From positions 17,361,501 to 17,425,500 of the forward strand of contig JAPQWV010000017.1 in the NCBI GenBank assembly GCA_027422505.1: a stretch of DNA of 64,000 nt, written 5' to 3'. The translations under genes were made by a program, and so were the position numbers. The notes beneath the pieces are model-generated. The model was not told where the DNA came from, did not search any database, and saw only the letters and a program-made list of their open reading frames with translations. This DNA is from Craterostigma plantagineum. Taxonomy: Eukaryota; Streptophyta; Magnoliopsida; Lamiales; Linderniaceae. Shown piece after piece: positions 55,186 through 64,000 of the stretch; position 1 is the first letter of the stretch; each line of letters opens with the position of its first letter.

Positions 55186-55872
55186 ACTGCTACGGTGAGG
55201 AACTCTCTGAATTCCTGGATCAAAATTTTAAACGGTTTGGGCACCATGCAACTATTACAGCTTGGGATGATAAAGCGCTTGTGTTTTATAAGAGGTTGAA
55301 AGGAACTTTTGGGGACGCTATTGTGGTCATTGTGACGAATATCAATCCAAAGATATTTTCAGGTTATTCCCATCTGTACGTGATTCTTTTTTCAACAAGT
55401 ATTTTCTGATTACATTTTCAAAGCTAAATTTGGAACATCATAACCATACGTAAAAGTAAAATGACATAATACTTCATAAGTTTTTTATCTGTTTAATTAT
55501 AACAAAAGATCAAAGTTTATAAACTATTACATTAAATACTGATAAAACGACATAACAATTAGGGATGTCAATGGGACTGGGACGGGTCTAGACTCGAACC
55601 CATCAAAACCCAGCTTGGTTCGGGGCGGGTGCGGATTTTGCCAACCCTAGCCAGAATGTGCACTGAGACCCGCCCCCTAAGGATGTTGTTTGTAAAAGCG
55701 TTGTGGAGTCTGTTGTTGGTCCAAAAGATCTCATTTTAACAGAAAACACCCCTGATGATTTCGATATGGTTCTGTCAACGTTAAAAAAACCTAAGCGTGT
55801 TGACGCCGATCGCATTCCACATGTCAGAAGTAAGAAGATAAAGGAGGAAAAGATTGAGAAGTTCAAGTAGTT
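55186..55872 (+). pseudogene. RPA70-like OB-fold relic
   Basis: The first segment (55186-55363) reads ELSEFLDQNFKRFGHHATIT, then AWDDKALVF and DAIVVIVTNINPKIFSG. This is the W.d.A......vv......k.f.G pattern of the second DNA-binding OB fold of replication protein A large subunit-like proteins. FSG is followed by GTTATT, a possible splice donor. A second segment (about 55682-55870) reads VVCKSVVESVVGPKDLIL and ends in a basic tail (KKPKRVDADR...SKKIKEEK) and a TAG. RPA-like proteins bind single-stranded DNA and are often carried by plant Helitrons. The N-terminal part is not found and a G/C-rich element sits between the two segments, so it is probably dead. Confidence 0.6.
55562..55678. mobile_element. 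short hAT-like MITE fragment
   Basis: Begins TAGGGATGTCAATGGG, the typical start of plant hAT MITEs carrying GGGGCGGG-type ends, and ends near GACCCGCCCCCTA. It lies between the two RPA-like segments. No clear 8-bp duplication. Confidence 0.5.
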
Positions 55873-55879
55873 TTTAGAT

Positions 55880-57600
55880 TGGATGCCATTGTAGTGATGT
55901 TCGTTAAATGTTATCATTTAGAATCCTGCAAGATAAGACGTTATTTTAATGATGTTGCATGCGTGCCTTTCTGCGAATTGGACGCGTGTGGTCTCGCTCT
56001 TGCAGTTTCAAGCCTTACGAGTTACTTCTCCATAATGCACTACCGAATTGCACACTACTATCCATTTTCTTACGAATTAAAACAGATATTAGTTATTCCT
56101 GTGATCGGACAAATTACTGTTTTACACTTGAATAAATGTTCGAAATTGGGAAAACGTTGCAAATATTGTTAATTGAATAAATGTTAGCCGTAATGCACTA
56201 CTGAATTACACACTACCGAATTATACACTTGAATAGTTTGGACTTCATCTATTTTCTCTATAAAGGACCAGAAATACCCTGTTTACGTAACATTGGAAAA
56301 TGCATTAACATAAACGATCGGACAAGTTACCCTTTTTCATTTTTCAAAAGATACTGTCCGAAATAGGAAAAACGTTGTAAAGCATGGGAGAATTATTGTT
56401 GCAATTGAAAACATGTACATATATTACATCTCATTTCATACTTCTCCATGATGCCCTATCAAATTACACACTACTATGAGAGCGATCGGATAGATTACCG
56501 TTTTTTATTTTTCAAATGCGATCCAAAAAGGGAATCGGCCTATATTTTACACTACTGAACGAACATAACTGAAAAAGTTTAACTTTTGCATAATGCACTA
56601 CCGAATTGCACACTAATGATCATTTTATTGTGGTTGTCCCTTTTATCGTTAATGTACATGTATTACTACATATATTATGAAAAGAGTACAACATATTACA
56701 GCAACTCATTTCTAATTACTCAAGAACAGTTACACGTCATCCTCAAGTGCTAAGCTTAACATCTCAAAACTTCACTACCGACTTCCACACTACTGACCAT
56801 CTTATTTTTCAAATGTTAATGTTTGAAGTTGGAGAAATATCGAAAATATTGTCAACTGAATAAATGTTGCGGCTAATCTTCATAAGTGTGTAAATTGATA
56901 AGCATGTCAGAAACAGTTGCACATCAAACTAAACTGAATAACTTTTAACTTTTGCATAATGCACCACCGACTTTCACACTACTGACCTCAAATATTTTAT
57001 TCGAATAGGAAAAAAGTTGTAAATATTGTTGACGCGTCAAGCTACGATTGGGTGCAGTGTAATAAGATGCTATGCTATATTTTGCACGACTGCGAATCAA
57101 ACAGTCATGTAATTACAAGAGATGGCCTACGCTGCACGGCTGATATACAGTAGTGTAAACGAAAAGTATGCTATCGACAACTGCAGTACAGTAGTGCAAA
57201 AATCTGTCCAGTCGCACGATTTCAGAAAATTCATTAATGTACCTATACTATTGTTACACTTCACCTAGACATAATTACATTACAAGACTCACTATATTAC
57301 TGTTACACTTAATCTAGACATAACTACATTAATTACCGTCTAGACACTACGAAATTTAACACAACAGAGTGGATTAATATAACTGTTCAATAATTACTCT
57401 GTAATCATGATAACCATGGCACTCAAAAGACGCATCGATCTATTACATAAACAATATAACCACTCACTGCGTAATTATGATGACCGTTGAAATGAAAAGA
57501 CACATCGAAATATTATCCAAACAATTAAGACAGTGATGAGTAAACACTAAATACATTTAATCATAGAACTCATTTAAACAAAGCAAGCCGATACATTCTA
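55880..57600. repeat. non-coding with dispersed 'gcactaccgaattgcacactac' repeats
   Basis: Close variants occur at about 56035, 56193, 56445, 56590, 56765 and 56957. They often lie with 'cggacaaattac..ttt' and 'ttgaataaatgtt' nearby, as units diverged by indels. The core GCACTAC/GTAGTGC is shared with the 39-bp repeats at 54197 and with 57150-57200. No gene seen. Confidence 0.6.
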
Positions 57601-57659
57601 CTGAGAAGTTACGAGTGGAGAGTGGTGTCTTTTCCGTTCCTTAACATCGACTTAGACTC

Positions 57660-57667
57660 TATATAAA
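57660..57667 (+). promoter_or_regulatory. TATA box of the small spliced gene
   Basis: TATATAAA, 65 bp before the ATG at 57732, a normal distance for a plant promoter with a ~30-40-base leader. Confidence 0.5.
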
Positions 57668-57731
57668 TCAAATCATTTTCATAATTTCACTACCATTACA
57701 CACAAAAAAAACAAAAGAAAGGTTTCATAAA

Positions 57732-58395
57732 ATGATGAATCAAATAAGAGATTATTTAGACGTCATTGTCGCCGGTCTTCATCAGAAAGCTAGAGAATTT
57801 GTTGATCGTATAGAACGTAAAATAGATGGCTATGTCCAATATGTTACTGAAAGGTTCGACGATCTGACAGTGAAGATCAACGAAAATTACTCAGAAATCG
57901 ATTTGAGGCTATCGCGTATAGAACAAACACTTGGTATGTCAAACAGTATTTAGCAAAATTGAACACATTGTTACTACTTATAAATCCATGTCCGATTTAT
58001 TTACAGGAAAGAGAAGCCCTACACCTGACGGAGAACGGAAGGGAACATTCACAACTAACATCCCTTCAACAAAGGAGACGAAACTGCAGGCAAAAAGAAA
58101 GCACATTAATATTTCCAGTCAGCCAAGAGACGATCCATTACAAAAACGATCTAAGAACAATGCAGCCACGTTCGACGGACAACGTTTTTCAAAAAATGTC
58201 CCTGTAGACAAAACTCTTGCGATGCATGTCAACAAGATGTCAAAATTCTTCCCGCGTGTATCGGCGACAATAGAAACAATGAACGATACAGATTCTATTG
58301 GTACGCTATTATCAGAAGAACGCAGCAAAGAATTCTTAAGAACGCAGCAAAGAATTCTTCAAAAACCTTATGACGAAGGGAAGTTGGCTACATGA
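57732..58395 (+). CDS. unrecognised two-exon gene, 196 codons
   Basis: Exon 1 is 57732-57933 and exon 2 is 58007-58395. The gap is bounded by G|GTATGT and TTTACAG|G; removing it joins the two open frames without a shift (codon GGA across the junction), giving 196 residues. Residues ~1-65 (IRDYLDVIVAGLHQKAREFV onward) are amphipathic and coiled-coil-like with many E/R/K. The remainder is basic and polar (KRSPTPDGERKG, DPLQKRSKNN), then HVNKMSKFFPRVSATI and EERSKEFLRTQQRIL. An 18-bp direct repeat (cgcagcaaagaattctt) lies near the end. The gene sits between an RPA-like relic and a Helitron-like 3' terminus, so it may be captured cargo. I know no family match. Expression is not shown. Confidence 0.55.
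57934..58006 (+). other. 73-bp intron of the small gene
   Basis: GTATGTCAAA...CCGATTTATTTACAG: good plant donor, pyrimidine-leaning acceptor, AT-rich, close to the lower size limit of plant introns, and frame-preserving. Confidence 0.6.
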
Positions 58396-58581
58396 TGACG
58401 TACTATAGAAAAAATTATATAGAAAAAAATTATAAATGCGGGGCAGTTTTGTTTTGAGGCGGGACTCGGGTCCACTATAAAATAAATAGGCAAGTATCGG
58501 GTCCACTATAAAATAGATGGCCCGATCGCGGGTCATTCCGATAACAATAGATCTAATAACTAAAAGATCTCTTAAAAGTAA

Positions 58582-58609
58582 CCCGTGCGACACACGGGCT
58601 TAAGCTAGT
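58582..58609 (+). mobile_element. Helitron-like 3' terminus
   Basis: The hairpin CCCGTG-CGACA-CACGGG is followed six bases later by CTAGT (the CTRRT rule). Plant Helitron ends commonly have exactly this design. The next base is A, not the T expected at a canonical A/T insertion site, so support is strong but not complete. Confidence 0.65.
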
Positions 58610-58634
58610 AATATTAATAATAATGTCTACCTAT

Positions 58635-59231
58635 CAGTGTTTTCAAAAGCGTTTGGTCGCGCGCTTTGTAGCGCGCATACGCGTGCATTTTCCTGAAAAC
58701 GCTACAAGGCGTTAATTAGCGTTCTTTTTGTTTTTAGTTTTCTATTTATTTTATTATATTTTTGGGTACAAGCGCCCGATTTGACAGACTTTATTCCTTG
58801 TGGACATAACACGTGGCCTTTACCAGTGTTTGTGGACGAAAGTTCTCAACTAAAGTAATACACTACTCAAAACATTATATATATATATATATGGAATAAT
58901 GTAATTGAGGTATCTTTATCTTATTTGTCTTTTTATTTAATGGTTTTTCAATTTTTTATCTTTAGTTGATAAAATTTTTATTCTATTTATCTTTTCTTTT
59001 GTTTTATAAAAAAATAGAGGAGGCAATGGAAAGCAAAAAATTAGAATGAAGTGAGTTAAATATATTATTGGAGATATAAGCTATAATATAACAAATTTAT
59101 GTTATATATTACGTTTTCCTGCATTGTAAATTGCTTGTTCGAAATACTCACGCAATGCGCTACGCTATTTACGCTACGCGCTTCAGGAGCCAAAACGCAT
59201 CCCATTGCGCGTCACGCGTTTTAAAACATTG
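58635..59231. mobile_element. hAT-type MITE with perfect 8-bp TSD
   Basis: Flanked by CTACCTAT at 58627-58634 and 59232-59239. The ends read CAGTGTTTTCAAAAGCG and, complemented, CAATGTTTTAAAACGCG. GCGCGC/CGCTACGC motifs crowd both ends and the centre is AT-rich. No transposase. Confidence 0.93.
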
Positions 59232-59239
59232 CTACCTAT

Positions 59240-60278
59240 ACTTAAATAGCCCATTATGTGCCATTTCTTTCGACACGTGTCGCTTCTTGTAAGCATAAAA
59301 CCAAAGGAATCTTAAACTCTAAGTTGTCCTACTTCTGTTCGAACTCATAACGCGATTGTCTTGTTGATTTTGTCTTATTTGCCGTCTTCCAATCAATAAA
59401 GCTCAAACGGATGTGACAACATTTACATAGAATAATTTAGACTAGTCAAACCAAGGAAGAAGATATTTCTATTTCTAATAAGTGTGGTAATAGTAGGCTG
59501 CTCATGGGGCAAGTTCCAATCTAAATCCCGTCCCCATTCCCATTCCCATTCCGGCCAAGCAAGCGCGAAGAAATTTTCCATCCAAAGGATATTTCGAAAA
59601 AGGTGTGAGCTCGATTTGCACCGGCGAATTCGAACAAAGTACGTGAAGTTTACTATTGCATATTAGGCTCGGAAGTTTGAGTTCAGAATGAATTTTCCTA
59701 GTGCAAATGACTTTAGAAAACAGGAAACAGCTTCGAAGAGGGAGGCACCCTTTCGCACATCCTCTTCTTATTCGAACGGTCGCTTCTCGTTCGAAAGATA
59801 CAATAATTTGAATAGTCATACATGCGTTTCAGGTGTTCGAACAGACAACCGTTGTTTGGACAAGGTGGTTGCTTAAACTAAAATTTGTCTGCTGGCTTTT
59901 CAAATTTGAACAATTTTTTGCCGGAAAGAAAAATTTTAACCCGGGATGCAAAAAGACAGGTTGAGTAGGCCCATGGATTTTGGTCCGGCATATTCGTGAC
60001 TATATAAAAGGAGGCGAAGACACTTGTTTGATTGATTTTGAGACAAGTTTCTTCCCTTTTTATTTATTCCGAAGTCAGCCCAAAGCAATTTCTCATTCAA
60101 ATATTTCTTTCAAGCCCGTCATAATCAATTAGCGCAACAAACGTTTTCTAGGATTTCAAGAGATACCTTTGAAATGTTTTCTAGGATTTCTAGAGATACC
60201 TTTAAAAACATTTTTCAAAAGAGAGAACGACATTTTTAGTCCCCGATGTTTGGGGCATGGGCGTTTCGATCCACCCAT
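59240..60278. other. non-coding, possible solo LTR
   Basis: 'gactatataaaaggaggcg' near 59998-60016 looks like a strong TATA box of an LTR. 'ttttctaggatttc(a/t)agagatacct' is directly repeated at about 60144 and 60178. No intact gene. Confidence 0.4.
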
Positions 60279-60697
60279 GTTCCGAGGTGCCACTTTTAGT
60301 CCTCAGTGTCACCAATTTTGAACCGTTTTGGTCACCCGGTTAACTTAATCACTAATTAAACGGAGTTTAACACGTGATAGCACATGATCTCCTTTTACTC
60401 GACTTAACATCTCATAACTCATCATCTTCTTAGACTAAAATGCCCGTGAGCATCATTACCATCACATTTAACTCAACTTCAAGGTCATCGGTCGTTCTCT
60501 AAATGTGAGGATGTGTAATAATGTTCATTTTCATTTACGCCGAAAAAGAAGACGTGTTATGAGATTTCAAGTCGAGTAAAAGGAGAACATGTGCTCTCAC
60601 GTGTTAAATCACGTCTAAATTAGCGATTAAATTAATCGAGGGACCAAAACGGCCCAAAATCGATAACATTGGGGACTAAAAGTGGCACCTTAGAACA
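60279..60697. mobile_element. fold-back MITE, ~420 bp
   Basis: The left arm (about 60279-60420: gaggtgccacttttagtcc...ctccttttactcgactt) is the reverse complement of the right arm (about 60541-60697) with scattered mismatches; about 120 bp of unpaired centre. Relics of one arm occur at 9040-9180. Confidence 0.8.
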
Positions 60698-60785
60698 ATG
60701 AATGTATTACTTAATGTATATTTTAAATATTTTAACAATAAAAATGGGTAAAATATATTATTTTAGACTATAATAGAATAATTAT

Positions 60786-60942
60786 GTTTTTTTTACTGTC
60801 CTGAGGTATCCCCACACAGCCTGGCTATGGGTTAACCGCCACATACTCCGAGGTGGGACTAATTCCCGTATTCGATCTCAGGACCTCCTAGCCACAAGAC
60901 CTTTAAGGCTCCCCCTCAACCATTGGGCAAGGGGTCATTGGC
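60786..60942 (-). mobile_element. tRNA-derived SINE
   Basis: On the minus strand: a 5' end with an A-box-like TTGCCCAATGG, a B-box-like GATCGAATAC about 60 bases on, a tRNA-unrelated body, and a 3' A tail (the T run at 60787-60794). Flanking 14-mers AATAGAATAATTAT (60772-60785) and AATAGTATAATTAT (60943-60956) match at 13 of 14 positions, a typical LINE-mediated target duplication. I do not know the family name. Confidence 0.75.
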
Positions 60943-61012
60943 AATAGTATAATTATAAAAAATAGCATTTCAGTATTAATTTAGGTATAAAACATTTTAT
61001 TTAAATGAAATT

Positions 61013-61183
61013 AATGGTGGGGAACGGGGCGGGGACTATGATCCTAGTCCTTGCCCCGTCCCCGCCAACGGGGAAAGATCTTCCCCCATCCTCGCCTCGC
61101 GGGGATTAAAATTCGGGGATTCCCCATCCTGTTCGGGGCGGCTCCCCGCGGGGATGGGGAATCCCCGCCGCATTGACAAGCCT
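61013..61183. mobile_element. G/C-rich hAT-like MITE, 5'-truncated
   Basis: Repeated GGGGATTCCCC and CCCCGCGGGGA palindromes. It ends 'cattgacaagccta', whose complement TAGGCTTGTCAATG is a familiar hAT MITE terminus. The other terminus is missing. Confidence 0.55.
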
Positions 61184-61305
61184 ATGTTATAGTCTGTTTT
61201 GGCTTTGACGGCTTTTAAAGCAAACATCAACCAAATTTGAATAGAAAATGACACCAAATTTTTATAAGCAGTAATGTATACCTGTTAAGCACAGTTTATT
61301 CTTCA

Positions 61306-61769
61306 TAGTACTGTCAAGTGTGCCCGACACGGGCTTACCCAGGGCTGGCCTGACGGGCTGTATCATAATTTTTTTCGCGGGCTTTAGCGGAGCGGGCCTT
61401 GCGGGCTCATAAATTTTTCTTTTTATTAAAAATTAATATATAAATGAATTATATAGGTTTTTTTATTTTTTTAGATCCAATTTTTAATTTGATCAAGTTT
61501 AATTACATAAATAAATTTTTATTAATGAATTTAAATTTGATTAGAAGTAATTCATCGTAAATATTTTATTTTACTGTTTTATTCCTTTTTTAATAAATTC
61601 TTTTCTTTTTATTTTATTTTTATTTGGAGCGGCCGCGTGCGTCAGGCGCACTACCCGCATGGCGCACATTATATAGGTTTTTTATTTTTCCCTTCATTTT
61701 CCAGGCCCGCTAGATGGCGAGCTTTGCCGGCTACGGCTGGCCCGGCTGCGGCCCGTTTTGACTTCTCTA
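61306..61769. mobile_element. hAT-like MITE, ~464 bp
   Basis: The ends read TAGTACTGTCAAGTGTGCCC and, complemented, TAGAGAAGTCAAAACGGGCC, with GCGGGC/GGCCCG-rich subterminal regions and an AT-rich centre. The flanking octamers ATTCTTCA and ATTATTGT agree at only 5 of 8 positions, so borders are tentative. Confidence 0.55.
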
Positions 61770-62311
61770 ATTATTGTGTTTGATTGTCATAGCGCGTTCG
61801 TGTTGATTTCGTGTCTTAATTGTCTTCCACTAAAGATCAAGAATGTTCAATAGGATTTTGACCATATATCCGTGGAATAATAATACCATAAATATCAACA
61901 AAGAGAACGATAATTCTAGAAAGTAAGTCGGCCCAGTCAGAGCACGGAAGAAGACATTGCAAATACGAAATTCGAGAATCTGAGTTTCGAAGCCAATGCC
62001 GAAATACCCATGGAAAAAAATATCAACGATGAAAGACAAATTATGATAACATACAATGTAGAAATATTAGTACCACTACGACACAGTCACCATAAAATAT
62101 AATATAGCAGCAACATGAATAAGACGACCAAAAGTTGTGACGACTATCGTGTCTTTGCTACATAAACGAAAAAATTAATAATAATTTCCAGCTTCAACAA
62201 AGATTAATAATTCTGAAAAGTCTACATGGAGAATGACCATGGGGATGGAAAAAGGATGGGAAAAGTCCAAGTTCCAACATATATAGACCGCCATGGATTT
62301 ACCTATATCCA
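61770..62311. other. upstream region of the CYP81-like gene
   Basis: No gene. Presumably holds the promoter of the downstream P450. Confidence 0.4.
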
Positions 62312-62319
62312 TATATATA
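62312..62319 (+). promoter_or_regulatory. TATA box of the CYP81-like gene
   Basis: TATATATA, 80 bp before the start codon; a plausible TATA box with a ~50-base leader. Confidence 0.45.
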
Positions 62320-62398
62320 CCATGTCTTATAACATTCTAAGCATCACAAAACTAAAACATACCATACAAATTATCCAAGAAATTAAACACATCAAACT

Positions 62399-64000
62399 AT
62401 GGACTCACCACCATCATCAACAACAACATGGCTACTGTACGCTCTCATCTCAATTGCCATAACAACCCTAATCACATACATCTCAACCAAGAAAACGAAT
62501 ACCCTAAAACTCCCACCAAGCCCGAAACCATCTCTAATCCCCTTCATAGGCCACCTTCACCTCCTCAAATTCCCCCTTCATCGTACTTATCACAAACTCT
62601 CCCAAAACCTCGGACCAATCATGTCCCTCCGCCTTGGGACCCGCCTAGCCGTCATCGTCTCTTCCCCGACCCTCGTCGAGGAATGCTTCACGAAGAACGA
62701 CGTAGCCCTTGCCAACCGGGTCCACCTGATGATCGGGAAATACCTCGGTTACAACCACACGACCCTCTCGGGATCGAATTACGGAGACCACTGGCGAAAC
62801 CTAAGGCGCATCGCCACCGTTGAGATGCTCTCGACGACGCGCCTCAACATGTTTCGGTCCATCAGACGGGACGAGGTCATGCTGCTGCTGAGGAAGCTCA
62901 AGGTGAATAAAATTCACAAAAGGGTTATGTTTCTAAAATGTTTTTCTTTATGGTTGAATGATCACTTCCTCTAAAAGCTTAAGCTTGAAGGGAGGGTATT
63001 ATGCTTTAATTTTAACGGATTTCCAACCACATATAGCCTGCTTTAATCGTTGCCTATGCTTAGACGGGTAATTTTTGATTGAGTGAACGGTCGTGAGCAT
63101 ATGTACCATAGGCACTCTGGTCCCCGAGCTCTGCTCTGATACCATGTTAAATGAACATCCACCTAAAAGCTCAAACTTGAATGAAATCTATCATATTTTA
63201 ATTGTATATTATATTTTGAACACGCCATCACGGCTGATTTTATTTGGACCCTGAGCTCCGTTTTCATACGATGTTGAATGATCACTTCATCAATTTAATC
63301 TTTTATATATTTCGAAAACTTTATTATTAATTTCATATGTATATGGGTAAATTTCTCATTTTGTTTCGTTATTTTAACAGAATGCGACCACGGCATCAAA
63401 CGAAGATTATGCTAGGGTTGAGCTCAGGCACCCGTTCTCCTGCATGACGTTCAACGTCGTAATGAGGATGATCGCAGGGAGGAGGTACTTCGACGAAGAC
63501 AGCGAAGAGGGCTTACGATTTCACGACCTCATCGAGGAAGTTTTTTCGATAGGAGGCGTCTCGAATCCCGCAGATTTCTTGCCCCTTATGAGGTTGGTCG
63601 ACTTCAAGGGCATCGAAAAGAATATGAAGAGGGTATCGTCGAAAATGGACGCCTTCTTACAGTCCTTGATCAACGAGCATCGAGGAAATCGCAAGAACTC
63701 GAATAACAGTAACACTACGATCGATCACTTGCTTTCCTTGCAAGAATCCCATCCCACGGAGTACACCGACGAGATTATAAAAGGGCTCCTATTGGTCATG
63801 ATACTCGCCGGAACCGACACGTCAGCGGTCACCATGGAGTGGGCCATGTCGGCCCTCCTCAACCATCCCGAAAAGATCCAAAAAGCCCGGTCGGAAATCG
63901 ACGCCGTGGTGGGTCCCCGCCGGCGGCTGATCTCCGAGGAAGACTTGCCGGAGCTTCCTTACCTCCAAAGCATCGTATGGGAGACGCTGAGGTTGTACCC
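62399..64000 (+). CDS. cytochrome P450, CYP81-like, partial (runs off the window)
   Basis: Exon 1 is 62399-62902 (168 codons); exon 2 is 63381 to beyond 64000. The N-terminus is a membrane anchor (WLLYALISIAITTLITYI), then the hinge LKLPPSPKPSLIPFIGHLHL. The C-helix is YGDHWRNLRRIATVEMLS. Exon 2 carries HPFSCMTFNVVMRMIAGRRY, the I-helix LAGTDTSAVTMEWAMSALL with the oxygen-activating A-G-x-D-T, and the K-helix ETLR (ExxR) at the edge. The heme Cys lies outside. GKYLGYNHTT and MTFNVVMRMIAGRRY are CYP81-like by my memory; such ER enzymes oxidise phenylpropanoids, lignans, isoflavonoids or indolic compounds. No disablement in the visible ~374 codons. Substrate cannot be told. Confidence 0.88.
62903..63380 (+). 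other. 478-bp intron of the CYP81-like gene, with internal repeats
   Basis: AAG|GTGAAT to TTTTAACAG|AATG, phase 0. It contains 'ctctgataccatgttaaatg' and three versions of 'gttgaatgatcacttc..ctaaaagct' at about 62954, 63148 and 63272. It therefore consists largely of a repeat element. Confidence 0.8.

Noticed and set aside
55562..55678. 8-bp target duplication for the short MITE in the RPA relic
   Set aside because: Flanking octamers do not match; the element is probably truncated.
59484..59876. Small plus- and minus-strand frames near 59.5-59.9 kb
   Set aside because: No motif, no promoter or splice context, and they overlap on both strands.
60998..61260. Minus-strand 73-codon frame as gene
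   Set aside because: It translates the G/C-rich MITE palindromes.

Overview
The window looks like a repeat-dense intergenic stretch of a flowering-plant nuclear genome, most likely a dicot and probably an asterid. The evidence is an intronless plant-type PPR gene, plant A-type cytochrome P450s, a PSPG-box glycosyltransferase relic, and plant Copia and Athila-type retroelements primed by initiator tRNA-Met. There are no bacterial features. All assignments come from reading the sequence; no database was searched.

Layout. 1-5.15 kb is non-coding repeat: a ~101-bp tandem array, a GC-rich block, and a minus-strand Copia-type LTR with its primer site. A 1.24-kb inverted-repeat (fold-back) element at 5.15-6.39 kb ends about 130 bp before the only intact complete gene I am sure of, an E-class PPR gene (6526-8316). 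At 9.6-10.16 kb lies a broken UDP-glycosyltransferase fragment that abuts a damaged Copia element (10.16-14.06 kb), which itself carries a hAT-type element with an exact 8-bp target duplication.

14.06-36.01 kb is a nest. Minus-strand element A (gag remnant only, no usable pol) contains a 4.1-kb non-coding LTR element C. A's 5' LTR is interrupted by plus-strand element B, a SIRE/Maximus-like Copia with 1.7-kb LTRs, a deletion in RT and a truncated 3' LTR. A CYP76-like P450 pseudogene follows (36.9-38.3 kb). After it comes an Athila-like Gypsy pol (39.65-42.96 kb) with its own hAT insertion, then minus-strand element D (44.35-49.88 kb). D has a normal LTR and polypurine tract but, in place of gag-pol, a long broken reading frame of unknown function. 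D is fused to a truncated Copia element E (49.88-53.72 kb).

53.7-58.6 kb is a different kind of region. It has C48-protease-like fragments, an RPA-like OB-fold relic, hairpin-forming 39-bp repeats, and a small two-exon gene with a TATA box and a frame-preserving 73-bp intron that I do not recognise. It ends in a hairpin plus CTAGT that looks like a Helitron 3' terminus. Next come small elements: a hAT MITE with a perfect 8-bp target duplication, a fold-back MITE, a tRNA-derived SINE with a 13/14-matching duplication, and G/C-rich hAT-like MITEs. The window closes with the first ~374 codons of a CYP81-like P450 gene (62399 to the edge), which has one intron.

The genes do not form a pathway or operon. 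Host genes with intact frames are the PPR gene, the CYP81-like gene and possibly the small spliced gene. The rest is transposon sequence or decayed gene fragments. The best candidates for something undescribed are element D's reading frame, the putative Helitron-borne spliced gene with its GCACTAC-rich surroundings, the 68-bp repeats with a compensated stem, and the long inverted repeat next to the PPR gene.
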